Positions 19,005-28,334 of a DNA stretch of 64,000 nt are shown piece by piece. Below the pieces are notes generated by a model. That model had not been told where the DNA came from. It searched no databases and saw only the letters and a list, made by a program, of their open reading frames with translations. Position numbers and translations under genes: made by a program. This stretch comes from Vreelandella sedimenti. GTDB lineage: Bacteria > Pseudomonadota > Gammaproteobacteria > Pseudomonadales > Halomonadaceae. Each line of letters begins with the position of its first letter. The first letter of the stretch is position 1. The stretch lies in NCBI RefSeq assembly GCF_013416325.1, contig NZ_JACCGK010000004.1, forward strand, positions 1-64,000. Direction: 5' to 3'.

Positions 19005-20519
19005 CTAAGCCATAAATAGTCGGAAGGCCGGATTATCGCTTTCACGCCAATAACGGTAGCCGATGGCGTCTAAGTACTCCGCTACATGGGTACGATCACC
19101 GTTTGGGACTTGCATTCCCACCAACACGCGGCCGTAGGCAGCACCATGGTTGCGATAGTGAAACAGCGAGATGTTCCAGTCATGTGGCAACTGCGTCAAA
19201 AAGTTCATCAGCGCACCGGGGCGCTCGGGGAACTCAAAACGGTATACTTCTTCTTCGAAACGTTCGCTGGGGCGTCCACCACTTAGGTGACGAATATGCA
19301 GTTTCGCCAGCTCGTTGTCGGTCAAGTCTTCGACTTGATAGCCACTCTCACGCAGCTTGTCGATCACTGCCTGTCGATCTTCACCACCAGGCTTAACCTG
19401 CACGCCTACATAGATATGCGCTTCACTGCTGTCAGCGTAGCGATAGCTAAACTCGGTCACCATGCGCTTGCCTAGCGTGCGGCAAAACTTCTTAAAGCTG
19501 CCGGGTTTCTCGGCAATGGTCACCGCCAGGATCGCTTCACGCTGCTCGCCTAGCTCCGTGCGCTCGGCAATGTGCTGTAGGCGATCAAAATTGGTATTGG
19601 CGCCTGAGTTAATGCACAGCAGCGTCTCGCCTTCGGCACCGGTCTGCTGCACGTATTTTTTTAGCCCTGCCAGCGAGAGCGCACCAGAGGTTTCCGCCAC
19701 TGCACGGGTATCTTCAAAAATATCTTTCACCGCCGCACACATTTCATCGGTATTGACGGTGATAACGCCATCAATCAGATCCTTGACTAGCGAAAACGGC
19801 ACCTCGCCAATTTGTGCGACCGCGACGCCTTCGGCGAATACGCCCACTTGCTCGAGCACCACACGCTCCCCCGCCTCTAAGGCGGCTTTGAGGCAGGCGC
19901 TGTCTTCGGCTTCGACACCGATTACTTTGATATCCGGGCGCAGGTACTTCACATAGGCCGCGACACCGGCGATCAAACCACCGCCACCAACCGGCACAAA
20001 GATGGCGTCTAAGCGCCCAGCGTGTTGGCGTAGAATTTCCACGCCGATGGTGCCTTGTCCGGCCACCACATCAATATCATCAAACGGCGGAATATAGGTG
20101 TAACCGTGCTCTTTGATCAGCTCTTGAGCATGCTCGGCTGCGGCGGCGAAGGCATCCCCTTTGAGGATGACCTTGGCGCCTCGGGCGCGCACCGCCTGCA
20201 CTTTGATATCGGGGGTAATACGCGGCATCACAATGACAGCTTTGACACCCATCAGCTTCGCGGCCATGGCCAGCCCTTGCGCATGGTTACCGGCGGAGGC
20301 GGCAATCACGCCTTTATCTTTTTGATCCTGGGTGAGCTGCGCCATTTTGTTATAAGCGCCACGGATTTTGAACGAAAACACCGGCTGTAGATCTTCGCGC
20401 TTAATCAAAATCTGGTTGTTGAAACGACGCGACAAAAAGGGTGCAGGGGAAATCGGGGTCTCACAAGCGGCTTCATAAACGCGGGCTTGGAGGATCTTTT
20501 TGACGGTTGCTTCGAGCAT
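19005..20519 (-). CDS. ilvA: Biosynthetic L-threonine dehydratase (threonine ammonia-lyase)
   Basis: The PLP enzyme turning threonine into 2-oxobutanoate, first step of isoleucine synthesis. The 504-residue protein has a catalytic fold-type II domain (about 1-320) with the PLP Lys in FSFKIRGAYNK (K51), AGNHAQG and the phosphate loop GGGGLIAG, and a C-terminal pair of ACT-like regulatory domains (about 330-500, REAILAVTIAEKPGSFKKFC and VYRFEFPERPGALMNFL). Two ACT-like domains mark the isoleucine-inhibited biosynthetic form and not the catabolic TdcB. Divergent from rpiA, as in pseudomonads. Confidence 0.97.
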   Translation of the reverse strand: MLEATVKKILQARVYEAACETPISPAPFLSRRFNNQILIKREDLQPVFSFKIRGAYNKMAQLTQDQKDKGVIAASAGNHAQGLAMAAKLMGVKAVIVMPRITPDIKVQAVRARGAKVILKGDAFAAAAEHAQELIKEHGYTYIPPFDDIDVVAGQGTIGVEILRQHAGRLDAIFVPVGGGGLIAGVAAYVKYLRPDIKVIGVEAEDSACLKAALEAGERVVLEQVGVFAEGVAVAQIGEVPFSLVKDLIDGVITVNTDEMCAAVKDIFEDTRAVAETSGALSLAGLKKYVQQTGAEGETLLCINSGANTNFDRLQHIAERTELGEQREAILAVTIAEKPGSFKKFCRTLGKRMVTEFSYRYADSSEAHIYVGVQVKPGGEDRQAVIDKLRESGYQVEDLTDNELAKLHIRHLSGGRPSERFEEEVYRFEFPERPGALMNFLTQLPHDWNISLFHYRNHGAAYGRVLVGMQVPNGDRTHVAEYLDAIGYRYWRESDNPAFRLFMA

Positions 20520-20682
20520 GCGGGTATCCCAAGGGAAGAACGTGAACGGACAAAGCTTTTATTGGTAGCAGATTACATATAGCGGCGTCTAGCCGCGTTT
20601 CCATCGGCAGGCAACGTTTAGGTCGTTATACTAACGCCACTACCTCTTTTCTCTAACTCTCCTCTGACCCACAAGGCTTTTT

Positions 20683-21369
20683 ATGAACCAAGCTATGAAC
20701 CAGGATGAATTAAAGGCCGCTGTGGCGGACGCCGCCATTGCAGAAATTCAATCTCAGTTGGAAAAGGATACCATCTTAGGCATTGGCACCGGCTCAACGG
20801 CTAACCTGTTTATTGATCGTCTGGGGCCTCTGCGCCATCACTTTAAAGGCGCGGTGGCGAGCTCCAAGGCGAGCGCCGAGCGCCTTGAGAAACTGGGCAT
20901 TGAAGTTTTTGAGCTCAATAGCGTTGGTACAGTTCCTTTTTACATCGACGGCGCAGACGAAGTAAATGCTAACTTACATATGATTAAAGGCGGCGGTGCT
21001 GCGCTTACTCGCGAGAAAATCGTGGCTGCCTGTGCCGAACGCTTTATCTGCATTGCTGATGGCTCAAAGTACGTGCCTCAGTTAGGTCATTTTCCGCTAC
21101 CGGTAGAAGTCATCCCCATGGCCCGCTCCTATGTCGCCCGCGAGCTGGTAGCGCTTGGTGCAGAGCCGGTTTATCGCCAGGGAGTAGTCACCGACAATGG
21201 TAATCAAATTATCGACTGCTTTGGATTTATGATCGAAGACCCGGTAGCCATGGAGGCGCGCATCAACGCTATCGTCGGTGTTGTGACCAATGGTCTTTTT
21301 GCCGCCCGCGGCGCTGATGTGCTGCTGCTAGGCAAAGAAGATGGCGTAGAGCGCATTGCGCTGAAATAA
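20683..21369 (+). CDS. rpiA: Ribose-5-phosphate isomerase A
   Basis: Interconverts ribose 5-phosphate and ribulose 5-phosphate in the pentose phosphate pathway. The 228-residue protein shows [52 protein letters not shown] and the catalytic/base region [15 protein letters not shown] precedes ATG 20683; a second ATG lies 12 bases on. The 163-base gap to ilvA must hold divergent promoters and contains a small GCGGC/GCCGC hairpin. Confidence 0.97.
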   Translation: MNQAMNQDELKAAVADAAIAEIQSQLEKDTILGIGTGSTANLFIDRLGPLRHHFKGAVASSKASAERLEKLGIEVFELNSVGTVPFYIDGADEVNANLHMIKGGGAALTREKIVAACAERFICIADGSKYVPQLGHFPLPVEVIPMARSYVARELVALGAEPVYRQGVVTDNGNQIIDCFGFMIEDPVAMEARINAIVGVVTNGLFAARGADVLLLGKEDGVERIALK

Positions 21370-21392
21370 AGATTCTTCGAGACAGGCACTGG

Positions 21393-22685
21393 CTAACGAG
21401 ACAGTAACGACGCCAATCCTGTCAGGGTGCGATCAAGTGCGCCTTTTTGCGTCTCAATCACCGCGCGGCCAGCGCGCCCAGCCTGTTGGGCGCGCACAGG
21501 GTTAGCAAAGTAGTCCGCCAAGGCACCTGCCAGGGCATCCGAGCTATCCACTAGCGTTAGCGCTCCTGCCGCTTGAAGCGGTTCAGCCACATCGGCGAAG
21601 TTCTCAATTGAGGGGCCGCTAAGCACCGGCCTGCCGAGCGCCGCCGGTTCAAGTACATTGTGCCCGCCCAACGGTACTAGGCTGCCCCCCACAAAGGCCA
21701 CACAGCCTACTGCATACAGCATGGCCAGTTCACCGAGCGTATCCCCCAGGTAAACCTGAGTTTGCTTTGTGGCAGGCTGCTGTAGGCTGCGGCGGCTGAG
21801 TGTCCAGCTTTCTGTTTGGCAAAGCTTAGCGACCTCTTCAAAGCGCTGAGGGTGCCGGGGCACCAGCACCAGCAACGCGCTCGGATAGCGCTTAAGTAGC
21901 TGACGATGGGCTTTAAGCAGAAGCGCTTCTTCGCCGTCTCGGGTGGATCCCGCTACCCAAACCTGACGCCCTTCCCATTCTTTAAGTAAGTACTCACTTT
22001 CTTTAAGCACCTTATCTTGGCAAGCTATTTCAAATTTCAGCGAACCAATGATACGAGTAATATCCGTGCCGCAGCCAAGGGCATTAAAGCGTTCGGCATC
22101 CGCCGGTGATTTTGCCGCTAGCCAGCTAATCTCGGCGAGCGTGCTGGTCATTAGCGGGCGCAGGCGTTGGTAGCGCTTAAAGGCGCGGGGCGATAGGCGA
22201 CCATTCACCACTGCCACCGGCACACCCTGCTGGCGGCAGGCGTGGATCAGGTTGGGCCACAGCTCGGTTTCAAACAGGATCGCGAGTTCGGGCTGAACGC
22301 TGCGTACAAAGCGTCTGGCAGCACCGGGAAAATCCAACGGCAGGAAGCGATGGGTAAGCCTTGCTTGATCGCTTGGGGTTTGCTCGCTAATAAGCGCTTG
22401 GGACTGCTGAGCACCCGTCGCGGTCATGGTAGTGAGCAGCAGGCTATGCGCTGGATAACGCGCTAATATCCCCTCAACCAGTGGTCGAGCAGCGCGTACT
22501 TCTCCCACCGAGGCACAGTGCAGCCAAATACGTGGCGCTGGAGGAAGCGGCTGAAAGCGAAACCCTAGCCGTTGAAGGCGAGAGTAAGTGGGCACTTGCT
22601 CACGCCAGATGCGCCAGCCAATCAGCGGTGAGAGCGCATACAGTGCCGCTGAGTAGGCAAGCCGAGGCCAAGTGGGTAAAGCCAT
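21393..22685 (-). CDS. waaA: 3-deoxy-D-manno-octulosonic acid transferase
   Basis: A GT30 inner-membrane-associated enzyme that adds Kdo from CMP-Kdo to lipid A precursor. The 430-residue sequence has an N-terminal anchor helix (LAYSAALYALSPLIGW), then WLHCASVGEVRAARPLVEGI, FLPLDFPGAARRFV, ETELWPNLIHACRQ, VWVAGSTRDGEE and FVGGSLVPLGGHNVLEPAALG. Its start overlaps the hldE stop (TAATG). With kdkA nearby it may be monofunctional, adding one Kdo (inference). Confidence 0.96.
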   Translation of the reverse strand: MALPTWPRLAYSAALYALSPLIGWRIWREQVPTYSRLQRLGFRFQPLPPAPRIWLHCASVGEVRAARPLVEGILARYPAHSLLLTTMTATGAQQSQALISEQTPSDQARLTHRFLPLDFPGAARRFVRSVQPELAILFETELWPNLIHACRQQGVPVAVVNGRLSPRAFKRYQRLRPLMTSTLAEISWLAAKSPADAERFNALGCGTDITRIIGSLKFEIACQDKVLKESEYLLKEWEGRQVWVAGSTRDGEEALLLKAHRQLLKRYPSALLVLVPRHPQRFEEVAKLCQTESWTLSRRSLQQPATKQTQVYLGDTLGELAMLYAVGCVAFVGGSLVPLGGHNVLEPAALGRPVLSGPSIENFADVAEPLQAAGALTLVDSSDALAGALADYFANPVRAQQAGRAGRAVIETQKGALDRTLTGLASLLSR

Positions 22686-24115
22686 TAGCGCTCGCGATCT
22701 AGAATGGAGCTAATCATCGCCGAGGTCGAAACGCCATCTTCAAAGCCCAGTACTTTAACCTCGCCACCATTGGCCATAACCGCCGCGCCCCCGGCGATAT
22801 CTTCTGGACGATAGTCGCCGCCTTTGACCAATATATCGGGTAGTACCGCTTCGATCAGTGCCTGAGGAGTATCGTCGCTGAACGGCACAACCCAATCGAC
22901 AGCCCCTAACCCCGCCAACACCTGCATACGCCGGTTAAGCGGATTAATAGGCCGCTTAGGCCCTTTCAGACGACCAATGGAGGCGTCGTCGTTAACCGCG
23001 ACGATTAAGCGGTCACCCAGGCGCTTGGCCTGCTCCAGGTAAGCCACGTGGCCCGCATGCAAAATATCAAAGCAGCCGTTGGTCATGACCACCCGTTCAC
23101 CGCGTAGCTGGGCAGCACGCACCGCCTCGATCAATACATTCGGTTCAATCACCCCAAACTCAGCCAGCTTATCGCCGTGTAAGGCAGTGTAGAGCTCGGC
23201 GATCGAGAGCGTGGCCGTGCCCGGTTTGGCCACTACCAGCCCTGCCCCCAAATTAGCCAGCATCATTGCTTCGGGAAAGGCGTGGCCTGCCGCTAGCGCT
23301 AGCCCCATTAAGCCAATAACGGTATCGCCTGCCCCTGTTACATCGAAAACTTCCTGAGCGCGGGTGGGTAGGTGTAGCGGCGCATGCCCTTCACGAATCA
23401 GCGTCATGCCTTTTTCGCTGCGAGTAATCAGCAACGCTTCCAGCTCCAACTCAGCACGTAGCGCTTCGCCCCGGTTAGATAGCTCCGCATCCGTCGCGCA
23501 AGGGCCGACCACGGCTTCAAATTCAGTCAGATTGGGGGTGATTAAACTCGCCCCACGGTATTTGCTGAAATCTTGCCCTTTCGGATCGATTAGTACCCGC
23601 TTGCCCTGGGCTCTTGCGTTGGCTATCAGGTTCTCTACTTGGTTCAACGTGCCTTTGCCATAGTCGGAAAGGATCACTACGTCGCAGCCGGGGAGCGCCT
23701 TTTCTACCTGAGTCACCAGCATATTGGTATCGACACTGTCCAAACGCTGCTCGAAATCAAGGCGCAGCAACTGCTGGTTACGACTCATCACACGCAGCTT
23801 GGTAATCGTGGGTATCTCGGCGCTACGCTGAAAGTAAGTACTCACACCTGAGGCAGTCAAACTAGCTTGTAGTATCTGCGCGTTGTCATCGTCTCCAATC
23901 ACGCCCGCCAGCACCGCGTGGCCGCCCAGGGAGGTAATGTTCAGCGCCACATTGGCCGCTCCGCCTGGGCGGTCTTCAACATCTTCTACCCGAACTACTG
24001 GCACAGGCGCTTCGGGGGAAATCCGCGAGGTACCTCCATGCCAATAGCGGTCAAGCATGACATCGCCGACCACCAGTACACGGGCATGTTCTAAGGCGGT
24101 TAAATCAATCTTCAT
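22685..24115 (-). CDS. hldE: Bifunctional heptose 7-phosphate kinase / heptose 1-phosphate adenylyltransferase
   Basis: Makes ADP-D-glycero-beta-D-manno-heptose for the LPS inner core, together with GmhB and HldD (both in this window). The N-terminal ribokinase-like domain (about 1-320) has [25 protein letters not shown] and [13 protein letters not shown]; the C-terminal cytidylyltransferase-like domain has [19 protein letters not shown] and [13 protein letters not shown] 24115 has GGGAG 7 bases upstream; it overlaps the upstream heptosyltransferase by 11 bases. Length 476 is normal. Confidence 0.97.
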   Translation of the reverse strand: MKIDLTALEHARVLVVGDVMLDRYWHGGTSRISPEAPVPVVRVEDVEDRPGGAANVALNITSLGGHAVLAGVIGDDDNAQILQASLTASGVSTYFQRSAEIPTITKLRVMSRNQQLLRLDFEQRLDSVDTNMLVTQVEKALPGCDVVILSDYGKGTLNQVENLIANARAQGKRVLIDPKGQDFSKYRGASLITPNLTEFEAVVGPCATDAELSNRGEALRAELELEALLITRSEKGMTLIREGHAPLHLPTRAQEVFDVTGAGDTVIGLMGLALAAGHAFPEAMMLANLGAGLVVAKPGTATLSIAELYTALHGDKLAEFGVIEPNVLIEAVRAAQLRGERVVMTNGCFDILHAGHVAYLEQAKRLGDRLIVAVNDDASIGRLKGPKRPINPLNRRMQVLAGLGAVDWVVPFSDDTPQALIEAVLPDILVKGGDYRPEDIAGGAAVMANGGEVKVLGFEDGVSTSAMISSILDRER

Positions 24116-25202
24116 CGGTGCTCCCTGCGCTGGCATTCAAAGCAGTATGCGCCAGCAGAGTATCCAGTTTAGCGATAACGTCGTCTGCTTTAATTAGCAT
24201 CATGGCGCTTGGGTGACGCACCCGTTGGCCCCAGCCCACCTCGTCTACCGACTTATGCAGATAAGTACGTACCGCGTCAGGGTAAGCGTTGACCGCAAAA
24301 TCACGCCACAAATAGGGCGCGGCGCGCTGGGGGTTGGTCGATGCATAAAGACCCAGTGCCGGCGTTCCCATGGCATTGGCCATATGGATCGGGCCGGTAT
24401 CCGGCGCTATCACCGCTTGGGCTTGATCGATCAGCGCTAAAACCCCTTTCAGTGAGGTGCCGCCAATGGCGTTAATGACACTGGCTGGCTGGCAGAGCGC
24501 TTCAATTTGCTCGCCTATTTCACGCTCCAGGGCACTACCGCCACCGGTCAATACGCTTTTTAGACCGTGCTGCACCCAAGCGTGCTCAATCACGCTCGCG
24601 TACCCCTCTACCGACCAATTACGAAAATTACGCAGGCGCACGTTGCTGCACGGGTTAATGACAAGGTAGGGCGACTCACCTCTGATCACCCGTGCTTCAT
24701 TTCGTGCCATATCGGGCACAGGTAAATCCCACTCTAGATGGTCGTCCTTTACTCCGAGTACCCGTGCGAAATCCATAAAAGACTCCAGCACATGGGCATT
24801 AGGGTGCGGTGCAAGCTGATGCTGGGTGAACCAGTGCTGAGCATCTTTGGCACGCGCCTTGTCATAGCCCACGCGTACGTCGGCCTTCAGACCAAGCGAC
24901 AGCACGCTGGCACGAATGGCCTGCTGCATATGCAGCAGCACATCGAAGCGCGTATCGGCAAGCTGCCGCCATAACGCACGCATACCGGCAATGCCGGTCG
25001 ACTTGTCGTAAACAACGAACTCGACCCCGGAAAGCCCCGCCAGTAGACTGTGCTCCCCCTTACCGATAATCCAGGTAATGCGCGCATCGGGCCACTGGCG
25101 CTGTAACGCCCGCACCGTGGGCACAAGATTGCACACATCTCCTAGGGCGGAGAGGCGCAAAATGGCAATGTGGTTAGGCTGAACAGGCAGAGAGGGCTTC
25201 AT
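24105..25202 (-). CDS. opsX: GT9 heptosyltransferase, OpsX-like (heptosyltransferase I role)
   Basis: A 365-residue family 9 glycosyltransferase with [57 protein letters not shown] and [12 protein letters not shown]. These match the Haemophilus OpsX type more than enteric WaaC; OpsX adds the first heptose to a phosphorylated Kdo (known). The neighbouring kdkA makes that acceptor. ATG 25202 is the family start; its ATG and that of kdkA share one CATG on opposite strands, leaving no intergenic DNA. GGAG lies 14 bases upstream, which is far. The frame is open to 25304 but that part is antisense to kdkA. Confidence 0.8.
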   Translation of the reverse strand: MKPSLPVQPNHIAILRLSALGDVCNLVPTVRALQRQWPDARITWIIGKGEHSLLAGLSGVEFVVYDKSTGIAGMRALWRQLADTRFDVLLHMQQAIRASVLSLGLKADVRVGYDKARAKDAQHWFTQHQLAPHPNAHVLESFMDFARVLGVKDDHLEWDLPVPDMARNEARVIRGESPYLVINPCSNVRLRNFRNWSVEGYASVIEHAWVQHGLKSVLTGGGSALEREIGEQIEALCQPASVINAIGGTSLKGVLALIDQAQAVIAPDTGPIHMANAMGTPALGLYASTNPQRAAPYLWRDFAVNAYPDAVRTYLHKSVDEVGWGQRVRHPSAMMLIKADDVIAKLDTLLAHTALNASAGSTDED

Positions 25203-25920
25203 GCGCTTAGCGGCACTCCGGCAGAGAAATTGGCTGATTTTACATGATGTAGACAGTTTATGTGACGCGCCGGGAACACACCAAATTGAACCAGACTTAT
25301 TCACGCGCGATTATTGGCGTGAGCGCGGATTAATTGTGGGCGAAGCACCAGGCCGGGGCAGTAGTCTGTTTTTACAGTCAACGCCGACCGAGCAGTGGGT
25401 ATTAAGGCCCTATCGCCGGGGGGGCATGGCGGCCAAACTCAGTGAAAAGCGCTACCTATGGACTGGCGCTGAGCGCACCCGGGCATTTAGTGAACTGCGT
25501 TTAACCGCCAAGCTTTTTGAGCAAGGGCTGCCGGTACCTCGCCCCGTAGCAAGCTGTGTTACCCGCTATGGGCTTACGTATGAAGCCGCGTTGATTACCG
25601 TGCGCATTGCCGGCGCCAAAGTATTCGCTGAGCTACTCGCCAACGATCTGGCGGATGAAGCGTTGTTAAAGCGTGTAGGTGCTATGATTTACCGCTTTCA
25701 TCAAGCGGGGCTTGATCATGTTGACCTGAATGCGCGTAATATTTTGATCGACCCCAGTGGCGCACCTTGGTTGATTGACCTTGATCGCTGCCGCCTCCGT
25801 GCGGCGGGAAAGTGGCAGGAAAAGAATTTAGCTCGCTTAGAGCGCTCGCTAGGAAAGTTTTCTGCAACCTCACACAGCTCAGCATTAATGGGCAGCATTC
25901 GGCAAGGCTACTGTAGCTAA
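25201..25920 (+). CDS. kdkA: 3-deoxy-D-manno-octulosonic acid kinase
   Basis: A 239-residue kinase-fold protein that phosphorylates Kdo-lipid A at position 4. Seen: VGEAPGRGSSLFLQ (nucleotide loop), WVLRPYRRGGMAAKLSEKRY, TRAFSELRLTAKLFEQGLPVPRPVA, the catalytic loop HVDLNARNILID and the metal Asp in WLIDLDRCRLR. AGAGGG precedes the ATG. It begins within the same CATG as the divergent opsX-like gene. KdkA is typical of genera with a single phosphorylated Kdo such as Haemophilus and Vibrio. Confidence 0.9.
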   Translation: MRLAALRQRNWLILHDVDSLCDAPGTHQIEPDLFTRDYWRERGLIVGEAPGRGSSLFLQSTPTEQWVLRPYRRGGMAAKLSEKRYLWTGAERTRAFSELRLTAKLFEQGLPVPRPVASCVTRYGLTYEAALITVRIAGAKVFAELLANDLADEALLKRVGAMIYRFHQAGLDHVDLNARNILIDPSGAPWLIDLDRCRLRAAGKWQEKNLARLERSLGKFSATSHSSALMGSIRQGYCS

Positions 25921-26019
25921 ATGTTTAATGCGACTCATTCAAAAAGTTTAAAAAGCTGTCAGTCCACCAATGAACGTTAATTTGTCATAGATGCAGCAAA
26001 CAACTGAGAAACTGAGTAT

Positions 26020-27393
26020 ATGCAAAGAAAGATCTCTTCAAGCTTATGGGAAACACATTATTTTGGAAAAACCCCCCTACCCTTGATAGCGATAGGCGTA
26101 TTAACTACGTTGTTTTACGTTTTTTCAAAGCCTCACTTTGATGTTTTTAGTGACTTCAATAAATTAGCACTATCTCTCTCTGGTTTAATTAGCATTAAAA
26201 TTTATGCCGCACCAGTCTGGAAACACTCTGTGTTTCATATGTTTTGGTGGGCCTTAATATTAGCAGTATGTCATTGGTTTTTTTTAACATTGGTACTTCC
26301 TGATCTGGCAGGTGACTACCCTAAACTGGATCATATTGCCCGACTGTTTGTATTTATTATATTTGCATGGTGGCTTGCTGGCAGCACACAGAACACGCTA
26401 CTTTTCTGGAGTATTGCTAGCGCAGCTGTCGTTTTGGCGCCATGGATCGCTGGCGATGGCCTCGCTGATTTTCAGCGTGGTTTTCTCGGCGAACGCATTG
26501 GATTTGGTATTCGTAACGTTCAGCATTCAGCAATGTTTTTCGGCACGGTACTGCTTGGATTGCTTATTTTTTTACCACGGCTGTTAAGGGCCCCTCTACA
26601 ACACTATGGCAAACTAGGTTTATGGATGCTCGCTTTTATTATCATTATAGCTGGCGTTATCATTTCACAAACTCGCGCCACTTGGCTAGGTATGATAGCA
26701 GGCTTACTAACGACACTTTTCTTAATTTTTATTGAGCATCGAAAGAGTTTTTCAAAAAAACACCTACTCATATTTTTTATTTTATCAGCATGCTTAGCGA
26801 TTCTGATTATTACCAATAGCTCTTTAGTCGTTGAAAGAGCTACTGCAGAATTGGATACCATTCAGGCACTACTCAGAGGTGATTGGAGTTCTGTTCCCCT
26901 ATCAACCAGTGAAGTACGTTCTAGTGTAGGAGAGCGACTGTATAGTTGGCGCGCCGCGATCGATATGATTGTCCAGCGCCCCTTGCTAGGCTGGGGTGAG
27001 CAAGGCATTGATTATCTATTTGATAACATCCAATATAATCAAGCACACTATCAAGCTTTAAATTTTGGTCATCTACATAACCTCTATCTTGAAATCACAC
27101 TACAGTATGGCTTGTTAGGTCTAGCTGCTTACTTTTATCTACTAGGGTGGTTTATAGCAAACGCACGGCTTGCTTGGAAGCGTGGCGACATGCCGGGTGA
27201 TGTACTGCTATTTTTCTATGCTTTTTTATGCTTTTGGAGTGTGATTAATCTTTTTGAATCATATTTGATATTTTGGACAGGTGTGTTTCTTTTTAATGTT
27301 GTTATGGCGGGCGGCCTTACCCATATATGGAAACCCACATTACGCACTAACAGCTCAACGCCCTTTGTTATACCGGAAAAGAATCGCAAATGA
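26020..27393 (+). CDS. waaL: O-antigen ligase / polymerase-like membrane protein (WaaL/Wzy family)
   Basis: A 457-residue polytopic protein with about 11-12 hydrophobic segments, a central SQTRATWLGMIAGLLTT and, before the last helices, a large periplasmic loop holding the RLYSWRAAIDMIVQRPLLGWG stretch and a conserved His-rich HLHNLYLEITLQYG. This is the Wzy_C (O-antigen ligase) pattern. WaaL joins O-chain to lipid A-core on the periplasmic side; here it could instead be another polymer ligase. The gene and its neighbours are visibly AT-richer than the flanks, suggesting a horizontally variable core locus. It overlaps the next gene by 4 bases (ATGA). Confidence 0.8.
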   Translation: MQRKISSSLWETHYFGKTPLPLIAIGVLTTLFYVFSKPHFDVFSDFNKLALSLSGLISIKIYAAPVWKHSVFHMFWWALILAVCHWFFLTLVLPDLAGDYPKLDHIARLFVFIIFAWWLAGSTQNTLLFWSIASAAVVLAPWIAGDGLADFQRGFLGERIGFGIRNVQHSAMFFGTVLLGLLIFLPRLLRAPLQHYGKLGLWMLAFIIIIAGVIISQTRATWLGMIAGLLTTLFLIFIEHRKSFSKKHLLIFFILSACLAILIITNSSLVVERATAELDTIQALLRGDWSSVPLSTSEVRSSVGERLYSWRAAIDMIVQRPLLGWGEQGIDYLFDNIQYNQAHYQALNFGHLHNLYLEITLQYGLLGLAAYFYLLGWFIANARLAWKRGDMPGDVLLFFYAFLCFWSVINLFESYLIFWTGVFLFNVVMAGGLTHIWKPTLRTNSSTPFVIPEKNRK

Positions 27394-28334
27394 TTAATAT
27401 TGTCCTGTGCTCCGATGAGGCTTATGTAGATAAAGCCGCTGCCGTGATAGCGTCAACCGTTTGTCACAGCGAGATACCAGAAGCGCTGCATTTCTATATA
27501 TTAGGATACAAACTATCTGCAAGTACTCATCAAAAGCTGCACAACTGGTTTACGACACTGCCTGCTGAGCTAACGATCATTGAAGCTGAGAATAGTCGCT
27601 GGCCACAGTTAACACTGGGTCGTTTTGGGCCCGCCGCCATGCTGCGCCTAGGCATGCACAATTGGCTGCCACCAAGCTGCCAGAAAGTTATTTATTTAGA
27701 CTGTGACCTTGTAGTGCTAGACGATATCGCCAATTTGTTGGTATTCGACATACAGGGCGCTCCCATAGCTAGTGTGGCTAATCTACAAGGAACCGAGCAG
27801 AGTAGAATGGGCCTTGGTTATCAACACTATTTTAATTCCGGCGTCCTTCTGGTGGATCTAGAAGGATGGAAAGCTCGCAATGTGCTAGATCAAGTAGAGC
27901 AAATATTAAAGCAGCACGATTACACCTTAAGTTATCCCGATCAGGACGCATTAAATCTCATTTTCCAAGACTGGTATCGACTACCCATGCGCTGGAATAT
28001 GCAGCCATACGCTTACACAGCCGTAGAAAAAAAAGTAGCTCACTATGCTGATTGGCAGAAGGAACTTGAACACGCTATTCGTGAACCGGCGATCATACAT
28101 TTTATCGGTGCGCGGAAACCCTGGCACGCCGACAGCCGGCACCCACTTTCCTATTTGTATCGACACTACCATTCATTAACGCCCTGGGGAGAGTCTGTAG
28201 GAGCTCCCCCCCCCTCTCTCCAACAGCATTTGAAGCATGCACTATCGTGGCTTAAGAACCGACGCCGTCGCCAGCGATTGCAGTGCAACCCTGTGATACA
28301 ACTTCCGCCACACCAAAAGGACTCGCCCACATGA
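27390..28334 (+). CDS. Family 8 glycosyltransferase (LPS core hexosyltransferase)
   Basis: A 314-residue GT8 enzyme with the N-terminal NIVLCSDEAYVDKAAAVIAS, the metal-binding DxD in VIYLDCDLVVLDD, YFNSGVLLVDLEGW, YPDQDALN and the C-terminal IIHFIGARKPWH. This family uses UDP-glucose or UDP-galactose with retention, as in LgtC and WaaI/J/O. The acceptor cannot be read. A run of nine C (28206-28214) lies within the codons of GAPPPSL near residue 272. Its stop overlaps the next start in ATGA. Confidence 0.88.
   Translation: MINIVLCSDEAYVDKAAAVIASTVCHSEIPEALHFYILGYKLSASTHQKLHNWFTTLPAELTIIEAENSRWPQLTLGRFGPAAMLRLGMHNWLPPSCQKVIYLDCDLVVLDDIANLLVFDIQGAPIASVANLQGTEQSRMGLGYQHYFNSGVLLVDLEGWKARNVLDQVEQILKQHDYTLSYPDQDALNLIFQDWYRLPMRWNMQPYAYTAVEKKVAHYADWQKELEHAIREPAIIHFIGARKPWHADSRHPLSYLYRHYHSLTPWGESVGAPPPSLQQHLKHALSWLKNRRRRQRLQCNPVIQLPPHQKDSPT

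Noticed and set aside
28201-28334. GT8 gene as frameshifted pseudogene because of the poly-C tract
   Set aside because: The frame stays open through the tract to a normal stop that overlaps the next start in ATGA.
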